Source of the DNA: Gammaproteobacteria bacterium UBA2679
GTDB taxonomy: Bacteria; Pseudomonadota; Gammaproteobacteria; Pseudomonadales; Oleiphilaceae
Direction: 5' to 3'
Assembly (NCBI GenBank): GCA_002354735.1
Contig: DEMD01000009.1
Span: 162,705-226,704, forward strand
DNA length: 64,000 bases
How positions within the stretch are numbered: position 1 is the first letter of the stretch; each line of letters starts with the position of its first letter. The notes beneath the pieces were generated by a model. It did not search any database and was not told the origin of the DNA. It saw only the letters and a program-made list of their open reading frames with translations. Below, piece by piece: positions 45,709 to 54,701 of this stretch. A program made the translations under genes and the position numbers.

Positions 45709-46859
45709 AGGTCGAATTGCAAGCCGCTGATGACCGGGTTGGCGTACATCGCCAGCAGATAAGGTCTCAATGCAGGTGAACACTGGGCCAGCCGCTGCTC
45801 GAATTGCATTTTCGCGGCACTCATCTGCTCGTCGCTGTATTCAGGAACAATGGCAGGCAAGAGCAGCTCGGGATCGGCCTCGCGCAGCTTCTGATACGCG
45901 AGATAGTTGGTTGGAAACAGCTGGTAGCTGCGCAGAATCTGGACATCGATTGCTTCCGCCACGGCCTTGGCCGATTCGTAGGTCCCTGTGAGTGGCTCAC
46001 CGAAGCTCACGTGCACACGGCCCTTGAAGCCGGTGATGCCGCTGACGATACTGTGGAGATCCTCGTTGTCGGTCTTCTCGTAGGTGTCGGTGCGCGCACG
46101 CATCTCCAGCTCACGGGCCTTCGCTGTATCACAGGGATCGTACTCATAAGAGAGACTCACCGGCACAATGTTGAGTTTGCTAATCACGTCACTCAAGGTG
46201 GCACCGGACTGTTTCTGACTCATGTTGAACATCTTGATAATAGCGGGATCGGTGCGATCGATGCCGTCCTTCGCGCGTCCCTCCTGCTGCGCTATCCAGA
46301 TTGAATGGCCTTCGCGGATCGAGCCATTGATGTAGTTCGACAGGGTCAGAAAGGTATCGCGCAACTCTCGCGGGCTGGTAAATGTGCGCTTGACAATAAA
46401 GCTCTTGTTGAGCCGCATGATCTCGCCCACCAGGCGGTCTTTGAAGAGATTGTCGCCAACCGCTATGCGTACCGTTGGAAACCCAGCCTGATCCAGTGCG
46501 AAATTCACCAGAGCGGGGTCCAGTACGATGTCCCGATGATTCGAGATAAAAAGATAGGCCTGAGAGGCGGACAGCTTCTCCAGGCCGTTTACGGTCAATG
46601 AGGTGGTAGTGTTGGCAACGGTCTGCGCCATATAGCGCGCCACCATTTGCTGCAAGTCCGCCACGTTGTGAACGTGCCGCCATCGCACGCTGAGTAAAAG
46701 CCGAGTGGCCCATTGGGTCAGTGAGGGCGCTCGCTTCGCTAACCACGGCGTTTTAAAGCGGCTTATCAGCCGCAGGAATGCCGGGTCGTTCAGTAGCCTA
46801 TTCAGGACGCCACGCACTTCATTATCGAAGTAGGGCCGGATATCATCGAACTGGTTCAT
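45705..46859 (-). CDS. PlsC-like 1-acyl-sn-glycerol-3-phosphate acyltransferase
   Basis: Glycerolipid acyltransferase of 384 residues, longer than ordinary PlsC (about 240). Catalytic HxxxxD lies in AYLFISNHRDIVLDPALVNF, motif III in HSIWIAQQEGRAKDG, and a positively charged IVKRTF segment follows. It lacks obvious membrane helices except a short amphipathic one. Used to build phospholipids or a specialised lipid. It is convergent with the repressor gene, independent of the sulfur genes by direction, and followed by the PilZ gene's opposite-order neighbour on the same strand (9-bp gap). Confidence 0.85.
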   Translation of the reverse strand: MNQFDDIRPYFDNEVRGVLNRLLNDPAFLRLISRFKTPWLAKRAPSLTQWATRLLLSVRWRHVHNVADLQQMVARYMAQTVANTTTSLTVNGLEKLSASQAYLFISNHRDIVLDPALVNFALDQAGFPTVRIAVGDNLFKDRLVGEIMRLNKSFIVKRTFTSPRELRDTFLTLSNYINGSIREGHSIWIAQQEGRAKDGIDRTDPAIIKMFNMSQKQSGATLSDVISKLNIVPVSLSYEYDPCDTAKARELEMRARTDTYEKTDNEDLHSIVSGITGFKGRVHVSFGEPLTGTYESAKAVAEAIDVQILRSYQLFPTNYLAYQKLREADPELLLPAIVPEYSDEQMSAAKMQFEQRLAQCSPALRPYLLAMYANPVISGLQFDL

Positions 46860-46868
46860 GCGGGTATT

Positions 46869-47246
46869 TTATCTATCGCGATGCTGTTCAACAGCAATCT
46901 CTTCCTCGATACGAATCAGATCTGCGATCTGCTGCGAAGTGGCGGCCTCGAGGTCGAAAGACGCACCGTAATAGAAGCCCTCGCCTGCATCACGCACGTG
47001 AACGAGCGTGCAAGGCAGATCGCTGATTTCTACGAGCCTGTCTTCGACCGGGTAGCTGAAACTGATGGTAAACGTACCGCCCTCAGGCAGCGGGTCTGAC
47101 TTGAACAGGGCCATGCCGTCGTGAGTGTAGTTGATCGACCCAAGCTCGAATGTCTGATCGCCGAAAACGACCTTGCTGGCACTGAAACCTCCGGAGCACA
47201 GGAGCCTGGGGAGTTTTCTCTGCTCGGTATTCTGGTTTGGATTCAT
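46869..47246 (-). CDS. PilZ-domain protein
   Basis: Probable cyclic di-GMP receptor of 125 residues. It opens MNPNQNTEQRKLPRLLCSGG, with the RKxxR part of the PilZ binding loop, and a later GSINYTHDGMALF standing for the second loop (usually DxSxxG), here slightly divergent. Start at 47246 with GAGGAG two bases ahead, chosen over an earlier ATG. It lies 9 bp upstream of the acyltransferase gene and is transcribed with it, so c-di-GMP could modulate that enzyme. Confidence 0.82.
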   Translation of the reverse strand: MNPNQNTEQRKLPRLLCSGGFSASKVVFGDQTFELGSINYTHDGMALFKSDPLPEGGTFTISFSYPVEDRLVEISDLPCTLVHVRDAGEGFYYGASFDLEAATSQQIADLIRIEEEIAVEQHRDR

Positions 47247-47591
47247 AGCTCCTCGTAGGCATTGGTCTGCATGGGTCTTCGTCATCTATTGAGTCTAGCA
47301 TGTAGCCACCACACCGCAGTTGCTGAAATAGGTGAACTGCCACATTGCCTAAGATCCGCTTTTCGGATTCAAGAGATCCTGGATCCAGCTGCGGCACCGA
47401 AACGGATCGGGATTTATCTGTCGCGGCTTTCGATGGAACAGTGATCGGCTTACCTGACATTCCTTCCGGTTATATCACTACGATCGTACTGAGTAATTAG
47501 GTTATAAGCTGATAGCCCATCAGTATTTCTCAGAATCCTTCGATCTCAATAGCATACGCTCACTCGACACACGGCCCGGACGCCCCCTTAC
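47247..47591. other. Divergent intergenic region (PilZ gene / TauE exporter)
   Basis: About 345 bp holding the promoters of two divergent units. No convincing coding frame and no repeat or terminator was recognised. Confidence 0.4.
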
Positions 47592-48557
47592 ATGAAGATT
47601 CGAAATCTCGATTTATCCGACACTGCCTTAAACCAGGAACACCAGGCGCTCGGTATTCCCCCAATAGAACAGATTCCCCTCCATCCTGTTATTCGCACTG
47701 CGGTATGGTTTGCGATACTTACACTGACGGGGCTTGTCGCTCTCGGGATCGCACAGGTGTTTGGCGACAGTTGGGATGCAGGTATCGCCACCATCGCGAA
47801 CACCTTCAAGGACTCGATGTTCTGGAATGCAGTGTTGGTTGGCTTACTCGCACAGGCCGTTGATGGCGCGCTCGGCATGGCTTACGGGCTGACTTCCACC
47901 AGCTTCCTGCTCGCCACCGGCGCATCGCCAGCGCTAGCCACTGCGTCAGTACATATGGCCGAAGTCTTCACCACAGGCGTATCAGGCGTCTCCCATGCCA
48001 AATTTGGCAACGTCGATAAGAAGCTGTTTGTCCGCTTATTGATCCCGGGCATTGTTGGTGGTCTGCTAGGCGCAGTGCTCGTCACGCAGATCGATGGTGA
48101 CACGCTGAAGCCTTTCATTACGGCGTATCTGTTGTTGATGGGTATCTACGTCTTGAGCAAAGCCTTCCGCAAGCACATCGCAACGCGGAAAGGCGAGCCA
48201 CAGCACGTTGCCAAACTGGCCTTAGTCGGTGGTTTTGTCGATACCTCTGGCGGAGGCGGCTGGGGGCCGGTAGTTACCACCACGCTGGTCGGTACAGGCC
48301 ACGACCCACGCACCACCATCGGGTCGGTCAATTTCGCCGAGTTCTTTCTGACACTGGTCAGCGCCGCATCCCTCTTCATTCTGGTCGATGAGACCATCTG
48401 GCATGTCGTAGCTGGTTTGATCGTTGGGGGTCTATTCGCAGCACCCTTCGCAGCTTTCGCCTGCAAGAAGTTCTCGACCAGAACGCTATTAGTCCTGGTC
48501 GGATTGTTGATTAGCGGAATATCAGTATTCAATCTATACAAAGCGCTCTTGGGGTAG
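47592..48557 (+). CDS. TauE/SafE-family sulfite exporter-like protein
   Basis: Inner-membrane protein of 321 residues with eight or so helices and the paired motifs QAVDGALGMAYGLTSTSFLL and VGGFVDTSGGGGWGPVVTTT, hallmarks of TauE/SafE (DUF81) carriers. This long form has an N-terminal cytoplasmic stretch of about 30 residues. Family members export sulfite, sulfoacetate or related anions. It is 1.9 kb from the sulfur regulon but separately transcribed; a sulfite role is plausible, not proven. Confidence 0.9.
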   Translation: MKIRNLDLSDTALNQEHQALGIPPIEQIPLHPVIRTAVWFAILTLTGLVALGIAQVFGDSWDAGIATIANTFKDSMFWNAVLVGLLAQAVDGALGMAYGLTSTSFLLATGASPALATASVHMAEVFTTGVSGVSHAKFGNVDKKLFVRLLIPGIVGGLLGAVLVTQIDGDTLKPFITAYLLLMGIYVLSKAFRKHIATRKGEPQHVAKLALVGGFVDTSGGGGWGPVVTTTLVGTGHDPRTTIGSVNFAEFFLTLVSAASLFILVDETIWHVVAGLIVGGLFAAPFAAFACKKFSTRTLLVLVGLLISGISVFNLYKALLG

Positions 48558-48711
48558 GCCGCGAGCATCAGAGCCCGAGCTAAGGCTGGCGTTACGACAA
48601 CGGAGCGCTCAATATGGGACTCGAGGGCTTGGCCCTCGATGGAAGCTGGCCGATGTGGCCTGACGACCACTTTTGATTTCCTGGAATACTGGAGATTACG
48701 AGGGAGCCTGT

Positions 48712-49329
48712 ATGACTATCAACGCAGAACAATCTCAGCGATGGGTGTGGTTCATCGACGTGGTATTTGGCGCCATCGTGGCTCTCGGCATTCAAAGCTA
48801 TGAACCGGTCGTTAGTGAAGCCTGGGCTCAAGGCCTCAGTGAATTCGTATTGACGATCGTCGTTGGAATTTCGATATTCTCTTTCGTCGTATACGATATT
48901 GCTGTCTACCACGCCCTGGTCAAGAAGTTCCCTTTCGGAATGACCTCCCTGAGTTTCCTCAGGTTTTATCTCGACCTGGTGATGGCGTTCACCTTGTATC
49001 TACTTCTGGCGAACGCATTCCAGCTCTATCCGGACTGGCTCAGCATACTCGTAGCAGTTTCGTTCTGGCATTGTGCAGCTGTGGCCTGGCACCTGTTGGC
49101 GCGCTCGGAGTACAAGGTAATCGGTGGACTGTCTAGCGCAGTGCTACCCCACATTTCATTCATAGCTGTTTATTGCCTGGCTGCTTTCCTGGCGGCTCAA
49201 ATCGCCGATAAAGTATTCGGGCTGGAAAGCACAGCATTATCTACTTCAATCCTGATTGTCGTCTGTCTCACTATTCTGGTCGTGTCGCTGTTTCGCTGGA
49301 ACCAGATCATCAAGAAGGTTGCTGCCTAA
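48712..49329 (+). CDS. Uncharacterised integral membrane protein
   Basis: A 205-residue protein with about six hydrophobic helices (WFIDVVFGAIVALGIQSYEP, FVLTIVVGISIFSFVVYDIA, FRFYLDLVMAFTLYLLLANA and others) and no motif I recognise; the opening resembles channel-like TMEM175/DUF1211 proteins only loosely. The ATG at 48712 has GAGGGAG six bases upstream; an upstream frame of 13 codons is rejected. Followed after 144 bp by the ubiquitin-fold gene on the same strand; a functional link cannot be claimed. Confidence 0.7.
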   Translation: MTINAEQSQRWVWFIDVVFGAIVALGIQSYEPVVSEAWAQGLSEFVLTIVVGISIFSFVVYDIAVYHALVKKFPFGMTSLSFLRFYLDLVMAFTLYLLLANAFQLYPDWLSILVAVSFWHCAAVAWHLLARSEYKVIGGLSSAVLPHISFIAVYCLAAFLAAQIADKVFGLESTALSTSILIVVCLTILVVSLFRWNQIIKKVAA

Positions 49330-49473
49330 AGCCCAATCGCAGCGTCCCGTGCTCATCAAGTTCTGTGCCAGGTTCGTGGCGCAAAATTCAAGCTGAGCTA
49401 TGGTTAAATCTCCAGTGGTGCAGTCACAGCGCGATCAGCGGACGCACTTCGTTGATCAGACTATGGAGCTTCA

Positions 49474-51507
49474 ATGCGCACTGCCTTACTGTTTGTTTTT
49501 CTTCTCGCTGGCGCCCAGGCGGCGCACGCGATGCAGATTTTTGTCACGACCGAGGCCGGCCAGACCTTCGCACTCGAAGTCGAATCCAGTGACTCGATCG
49601 AAAATCTCAAAGCCAAGATTCAGGAGCGAGAGGGTGTCCCACCCGCCAGTCAGAATCTGATATTCGGGGGCAAGAATCTGGTGGACGGTCGCACCCTGAG
49701 CGACTACAACATCCAGAAAGAGTCCGTCGTTCAGCTCTTCGTCATCGTAGTGGCCGATCTGGACGCGGATGGCATCCCGGACGATAGCGATGACGATATC
49801 GACGGCGATGGCATGTTGAACACGTTCGAGATCCGCTTCGGTCTCAATCCACGAGACGCGTCGGATGCCTTGACTGATCTCGACGGCGACGGGCTCAACA
49901 ATCTTGGTGAAGCGCAAGCCGACAGCGACCCCTTGAGCGATGATCAGGCGCCCGTCATCGCTCAGCCCGAGGCGCTTGTCATCCGCGCCTCTGCTTTACT
50001 GACCCCCATACCGCTCTTCGAAGCGCCGACGGCAGTCGACGCGCTGGATGGAGCCGTTGCGACCCGGCTCGCGACCGGACTACGTAGCCATGTGCGCCCT
50101 GGTAGACATACCATCGTGTGGACTGCGAACGATGCGGCCGGTAATACATCCAGTGTGCAACAAGATCTGGACGTGCTTCCCCTTATTTCATTGGGCAAGG
50201 ACCAGACGCTTGTGGAGGGCTCTACCTCAACCGTCCGTTTCCTGCTGAACGGCCCGGCGCCTGCCTATCCGTTCTCAGTCGACTACACACTCGGCGGCAC
50301 CGCGAGCGATGCGGACAGTGATCTCCGGGCTGGCTCTGTTACCTTCCAGAGTGGCGAGCTTGAAAAAGCATTGCCGGTAACGGTTGCCGCGGACGGTCAG
50401 CCCGAGGGTGACGAGAACCTGCTTGTGCAGCTGAGCGGCGATGGCAACTTCGGCACGAAGCGCGAACACAGCATAAACATCGTTGAGGGCAACGTAGCCC
50501 CCAGGGTGACGCTCAAGTTCCTGCAGGCGGACAGGACCGTCCGGCTCGTCCAGGCTGGCGGTGGAGACCTGGCACTCGTCGCTACGGTTTCTGACGCCAA
50601 CCCGGGCGATCAGCACCGCTACCAGTGGCGCTTTCCCGCAAACAGTGTCACCACCGAGGGAGATGGCGCTATACAGGCACTCGACCCATCCACGCTTGCT
50701 CCAGGGCTCTATAACATTGAGGTGACGGTTACTGATAACGGTCTGCCCGCCCTCAGCAGCGTACTTCGGCAATCCTTCAGGATCATCGACGCATCCACTG
50801 CCTTGAGTTCGGATACAGATAGCGACGGCGACGGCGTGACAGATGCGGATGAAGGCTACGGCGACAGTGATAACGATGGCCTACCGGATTATCTGGATAC
50901 CATCGCTGTGCCCAACGTCCTTGCTGAAAACAGTAGTGATGACGAGCGCTTTCTGATTGAGACAGAGCCTGGCACAAAGGTTTCACTGGGAGCGAACGCC
51001 TTGCTGCATGGCGCGGATGGCGCACAACTGATTGCGGACGAAGTTGCATCCACCAGATCGATAGGCGCCGATAATGTCAGCAACGTGGGTGGCTATTTCG
51101 ACTTTGTCATCAGCGATCTGCCAGCCGTCGGCGACAGTGTGGATATCGTACTGCCACAGCGCGCGCCGATTCCCGACCGGCCAGCCTATCGCAAGCACCT
51201 CGAAGGTCAGTGGCGCACCTTCGTTGAAGACGCCAGCAATCAAATAGCCTCAGCCCCTGGTGCCGAGGGTTACTGTCCCCCGCCGGGCTCAGAGGATTAT
51301 CAGCCTGGCATGGCTAGCGGGGATTGGTGTCTTCAGCTGACGATAGAGGATGGCGGTCCAAACGATGCTGATCAGGCAGCCAACGGGACTGTCAAAGACC
51401 CCGGTGGCGTCGGTGTCCTGCGTAAAGGAGGAGGCGGATCAGGTGAGGGGCTGCTATGGATACTGAGCCTCTTGTCCCTTGGCCTGGTTAGGAAGCGGCT
51501 GCGCTAG
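49474..51507 (+). CDS. Exported ubiquitin-fold protein with TSP3-type repeats, Ig-like modules and GlyGly-CTERM-like tail
   Basis: A 677-residue secreted or surface protein. Signal peptide [19 protein letters not shown] (1-19) is followed at the cleavage point by a ubiquitin domain (20-91): [18 protein letters not shown], then [10 protein letters not shown] and [15 protein letters not shown] count 48 of 72 residues identical to human ubiquitin. Lys27, 29, 48 and 63 and Ile44 are kept; Lys6, 11 and 33 and Leu8, His68 and Val70 are changed; the RGG end is VAD. Next come acidic TSP3-type calcium repeats (about 94-155; [19 protein letters not shown]), HYR-like (158-235), Calx-beta-like (236-340) and Ig-like (342-440) modules, more TSP3 repeats (447-480), a choice-of-anchor-type region, then GGGGSGEG, a helix and RKRLR, as in rhombosortase substrates. 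GGAG precedes the ATG. Confidence 0.93.
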   Translation: MRTALLFVFLLAGAQAAHAMQIFVTTEAGQTFALEVESSDSIENLKAKIQEREGVPPASQNLIFGGKNLVDGRTLSDYNIQKESVVQLFVIVVADLDADGIPDDSDDDIDGDGMLNTFEIRFGLNPRDASDALTDLDGDGLNNLGEAQADSDPLSDDQAPVIAQPEALVIRASALLTPIPLFEAPTAVDALDGAVATRLATGLRSHVRPGRHTIVWTANDAAGNTSSVQQDLDVLPLISLGKDQTLVEGSTSTVRFLLNGPAPAYPFSVDYTLGGTASDADSDLRAGSVTFQSGELEKALPVTVAADGQPEGDENLLVQLSGDGNFGTKREHSINIVEGNVAPRVTLKFLQADRTVRLVQAGGGDLALVATVSDANPGDQHRYQWRFPANSVTTEGDGAIQALDPSTLAPGLYNIEVTVTDNGLPALSSVLRQSFRIIDASTALSSDTDSDGDGVTDADEGYGDSDNDGLPDYLDTIAVPNVLAENSSDDERFLIETEPGTKVSLGANALLHGADGAQLIADEVASTRSIGADNVSNVGGYFDFVISDLPAVGDSVDIVLPQRAPIPDRPAYRKHLEGQWRTFVEDASNQIASAPGAEGYCPPPGSEDYQPGMASGDWCLQLTIEDGGPNDADQAANGTVKDPGGVGVLRKGGGGSGEGLLWILSLLSLGLVRKRLR

Positions 51508-51512
51508 GAAGA

Positions 51513-51540
51513 GGCGGCTCAGGCTAGTCAGCTGAGCCGC
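51513..51540. terminator. Stem-loop between the convergent ubiquitin-fold and desaturase genes
   Basis: 9-bp perfect inverted repeat GCGGCTCAG / CTGAGCCGC around a 10-nt loop, 5 bp after one stop and 17 bp before the other. It is symmetric between convergent genes, so it may act for both, but lacks a T-run, so confidence as an intrinsic terminator is limited. Confidence 0.55.
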
Positions 51541-51557
51541 GTCCCGCAGGCTGTAAA

Positions 51558-52709
51558 TCAAGCCGTAGCCAGCTGAAACTCCCGATATAGCGCCCGCACT
51601 CGCATCCGCTGCTCACGGAGCGCCTTTTCGATATCGATGGCATCGATACGGCTCTTGATGTCGCTGTGCTCCCAGGTCTCCTGGACCTGCTCGCGGGCAG
51701 CTTCGATGCGTGACTTCTGCAGGTCGGCCCACTGCGCAAGCGTGCCCTTGAACTGCACCCACTCGGCATCGATCTGATGACGCCAGTCGGCGATGAGGCT
51801 GTGGCTTTCCCTGGCCTGCAGCGCCTCGTTCATGCGCTCGAGTTCACGGTTCACACGCGCCTGTTCGATCTTGATCTCGGGCACCCGCTTGAGGTCGCTG
51901 GTCAAGCCCAGTTTGGACATACCCCAGATGCTCCACTTCGTTGGATCGAACTGCCACCAGCGAATGCCGTTACGGTAGTCATACTGGAAGATGTGATGAT
52001 AGTTGTGATACCCCTCACCCCAGGTAAAGAGTGCCAGCAGGTCATTGTCGCGCGCCGAATTTTCAGTTGTATAAGGCTGGCGGCCCCACATGTGCGCGAG
52101 TGAGTTGATGAAGAAGGTGGCGTGGTGAGAGACGACGATACGCAGGAAACCCGCAATCAGCACGAAACCCCAGAAGTCGCCGAAGGCCAGACCCAGCCCC
52201 ATAGGAATGACAAAGTTCGGCACAAGTGCGAACCACAGATAGTGACGGTGCTGCGTCATGACCACCGGGTCGCTGACGAGATCCGGCATGCCGTGGTAGT
52301 CGAGGTCTGACGAGGGATATTTACGGATCATCCAGCCCATGTGGGAGAACCAGAAGCCCCGCTCTGCCGAATACGGATCCTTATCCTTGTGGTCCACGTG
52401 ACGATGGTGGCTCCGGTGGCCTGTGGCCCAGATCAGGATACTGTTCTGCAGCGCCATACCGCCGAAGATGGCTAGCGCCCACTTGGCTATGGGATGGGCC
52501 TTATAGGCCTTGTGCGCCCAAAGCCGATGGTAACCAGCGGTGATCGCCATGCCGGTAGCCATCCACAGAAGGCCTGCGGCGACCCAGGCTGCGGCGCTGA
52601 CGTCGAACTCCCACAGATACCAGGGTAGAACAAACAGCACAGGCAAAGTGGTCAGAATGAACATAAGGGTGGCCGGCCAATTAATAGGCGGTCGGTCTTG
52701 CTGGGTCAT
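51558..52709 (-). CDS. Acyl-CoA/acyl-lipid delta-9 fatty acid desaturase
   Basis: Membrane di-iron desaturase of 383 residues introducing a cis double bond into saturated acyl chains. The three His boxes are complete: YHRLWAH, GHRSHHRHVD and GYHNYHHIFQ. Four helices lie in the first 220 residues. A C-terminal charged helical extension (about 290-383; many Glu/Arg/Gln) is typical of the bacterial stearoyl-CoA-type enzymes. The ATG at 52709 with AAGGA upstream is chosen over a TTG 36 bp earlier. Monocistronic. Confidence 0.93.
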   Translation of the reverse strand: MTQQDRPPINWPATLMFILTTLPVLFVLPWYLWEFDVSAAAWVAAGLLWMATGMAITAGYHRLWAHKAYKAHPIAKWALAIFGGMALQNSILIWATGHRSHHRHVDHKDKDPYSAERGFWFSHMGWMIRKYPSSDLDYHGMPDLVSDPVVMTQHRHYLWFALVPNFVIPMGLGLAFGDFWGFVLIAGFLRIVVSHHATFFINSLAHMWGRQPYTTENSARDNDLLALFTWGEGYHNYHHIFQYDYRNGIRWWQFDPTKWSIWGMSKLGLTSDLKRVPEIKIEQARVNRELERMNEALQARESHSLIADWRHQIDAEWVQFKGTLAQWADLQKSRIEAAREQVQETWEHSDIKSRIDAIDIEKALREQRMRVRALYREFQLATA

Positions 52710-53016
52710 AGGCAATGGAGTCCTTGGGATGCTTATCGGGAACAATATATCATGAAATCTGCCTCTGGCTCCTCATGCCGATGACGTTCCTGTTACTTCA
52801 AGCATAGTCTTTCCCCTGAATTGACGCTCGCCAGCCGCACGTCGACACAATGTGTCGCATTGCGGCACCTGACTCGCCCAAAGCCAGATAGTTATAAATT
52901 AACAGCCTACGAATCAGTAACTTGAGTTTTGGCCCAATACTTGAATTGTATTACTGCAGGATTGGAAATGATGCGAAGATTGTGACCTGGTAGGCCATTA
53001 CCTTCGCAAGGAGAGC

Positions 53017-53181
53017 ATGATGAGCGACAACAAGCATTCGAAAAGCAGCAAAGTAGTGCGCATGTGGGAGAAGCGACCAGGAGAGGCGCTTGCACACCTA
53101 CGTCGGCTGACAGGGCTATCCTGGCACAGCTATCCGGAATCGTTGTTGAGCGGGACCTGGATCAGGCACGTTGAGCGGTAG
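53017..53181 (+). CDS. Small uncharacterised protein (54 residues)
   Basis: Starts MMSDNKHSKSSKVVRMWEKR and ends SGTWIRHVER, with an ideal ribosome site (AAGGAGAGC) right before the first ATG. Basic and tryptophan-bearing (WEKRPGEALAHLRRLTGLSW), it could bind nucleic acid or a protein partner, but I do not recognise it. It overlaps the stop of the convergent gene by 20 bp. The coding call rests on the ribosome site and composition; too short for most gene finders. Confidence 0.55.
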   Translation: MMSDNKHSKSSKVVRMWEKRPGEALAHLRRLTGLSWHSYPESLLSGTWIRHVER

Positions 53182-53653
53182 AATTCGCCTGCATCTGAAC
53201 TGGCTGTACAAAGAGTTCGTCGACGTACACCGCTTGACCTGAGCGCACACCGAGTAGGGCCAGATGCACGCTGAGTGGTGGGCGCCTGGTATTGAGCTCG
53301 ACTTCACCGCTGAACATAGTCGACTGGTTGGGCCGGCAGAGCTGCTTATCTATGGCTATTCCAGTGTTGCCCTCCTCTTGCCGCACTACAAGAATCAAGG
53401 CCGACCGCTGCTCCTGCTGCGACGCGATACGCAACCACGCGGCCACACTCAGTCGTATGTTCACGCCTTGCTCTGAGACTGTTTGAGCAGCCTTCTCGCC
53501 ATCAACCTTGCGTCTCAAGAGCTTTATGAATGAAGCCCTCTCCACCCGATCAGTTTTGGACGTGCCCTGCCCGGCTACGGGCAGGTAGATGGCTCGCGGA
53601 ACCTCATGGAGCATATAGGGCTTGAGGTTTGGCGTCGACTGACTGGTATTCAT
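53162..53653 (-). CDS. Uncharacterised protein (163 residues)
   Basis: No family recognised. Arg/Lys in the middle (KTDRVERASFIKLLRRKVDG) is followed by beta-strand-like segments (ALILVVRQEEGNTGIAID, PLSVHLALLGVRSGQAVYVD), soluble, without signal peptide or helices in the membrane. The overall look (basic loop plus beta barrel) could be a distant PilZ-like protein, but the loop motif is not clear. Convergent with the small gene. Confidence 0.6.
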   Translation of the reverse strand: MNTSQSTPNLKPYMLHEVPRAIYLPVAGQGTSKTDRVERASFIKLLRRKVDGEKAAQTVSEQGVNIRLSVAAWLRIASQQEQRSALILVVRQEEGNTGIAIDKQLCRPNQSTMFSGEVELNTRRPPLSVHLALLGVRSGQAVYVDELFVQPVQMQANSTAQRA

Positions 53654-54065
53654 GATTGGCTCTCGGCGGCAGTTGGGACTGTGCGCACTCTACCCCTTAT
53701 AAGCGCAGGCAAAGGCGATGCAAGTCCGGTGGATACACAATTTTACAAGCCTTAAAAAAAGGACGCAGTGCGCGGCCAAAAAAGTATCCAACTATTATGA
53801 CGGCAGCCTGCTAACCCTTCCTTGCTTAGCAACCCACCTTAAAATGGCCGAATTCGTTTTCAATTTACACTATGGAAAGTCACGGCTCCCCACTAGCACG
53901 CAAGGTGCTCCCCAGGCGACCTAGTGGCTCGATTTGCCAGATTCTAATTTTGTCAGATTAGTGGCGCAATCGGCTCAATCGCCTGGCGGAGTTTCGCTTA
54001 CGACAAGGGGGTTGGATGGGATGATCAGCAGACAGATCTGGCTGACGGCTAGCGCGCTCTACCGT
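53654..54065. other. AT-richer intergenic region
   Basis: About 410 bp between two minus-strand genes. A plus-strand frame of 64 codons (53934-54128) runs into the LysE gene and has no ribosome site, so it is not called. Start of an island (to about 55.9 kb) with lower GC than the rest of the window. No repeat or terminator recognised. Confidence 0.4.
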
Positions 54066-54701
54066 CTACAGGGCAAATCCAACAAATATCTCGTAAAAAA
54101 CCAAAATAGCGAAACTAATGAAGATTAGGCCAGCCAGCCGTTGAAATTCTCCGATATGCCGCCTGAACACGGGTAGTACGTAGTCAAGTGATAATATTAC
54201 CGGAAGAGTACAGAACCAAATGATACAGACTCCGGTGATAACTAGACCATAAGACAATTGAACAGCCATTTGAACATCAGAGTCTGCAGTGTGGCTAAAC
54301 ACGCTTACGAAGAAAATCGTGGCTTTCGGATTCAATATGTTGTTCATAAAACCCTGGCGCCATGAACTTCCCAGCAATGCCTTTACATTATTCTGAGCTT
54401 CGTCGAAGGTGGCATCATTCGATTTAGACGAGAGCGCCCTACTACCCATCCAGAGCAGATAAAATCCGCCGCATAACTTCACGATATCGATAGACCATAC
54501 AGATGTCGATGACACATAACTCACAAGTAGTATCGAGTAAGCGATGTGCACCCAAATAGCGGTTGAGACTCCTAGCCCAGTATAAATACCTGCCTTACGG
54601 TCTATGACCAGGGTATTTCTCACGACGACGAGGAAGTCTGGGCCCGGTGTAATTACTGTAACTATCGTGACGACCAAGATCGCCAAAAATTCTGAATCCA
54701 T
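54066..54701 (-). CDS. LysE/RhtB-family amino acid exporter
   Basis: Inner-membrane exporter of 211 residues with six helices. The family signature is at the start: VTIVTVITPGPDFLVVVRNT. Also typical are GGFYLLWMGSRAL and FMNNILNPKATIFFVSVF. Exports an amino acid or homoserine-type compound. Divergent from an Lrp-type regulator 360 bp away, the classical arrangement of exporter and sensor. A/T-rich codons compared with neighbours suggest recent acquisition of the pair. Confidence 0.92.
   Translation of the reverse strand: MDSEFLAILVVTIVTVITPGPDFLVVVRNTLVIDRKAGIYTGLGVSTAIWVHIAYSILLVSYVSSTSVWSIDIVKLCGGFYLLWMGSRALSSKSNDATFDEAQNNVKALLGSSWRQGFMNNILNPKATIFFVSVFSHTADSDVQMAVQLSYGLVITGVCIIWFCTLPVILSLDYVLPVFRRHIGEFQRLAGLIFISFAILVFYEIFVGFAL

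Noticed and set aside
53934..54128. 64-codon plus-strand frame
   Set aside because: No ribosome site and it overlaps the LysE gene on the opposite strand.
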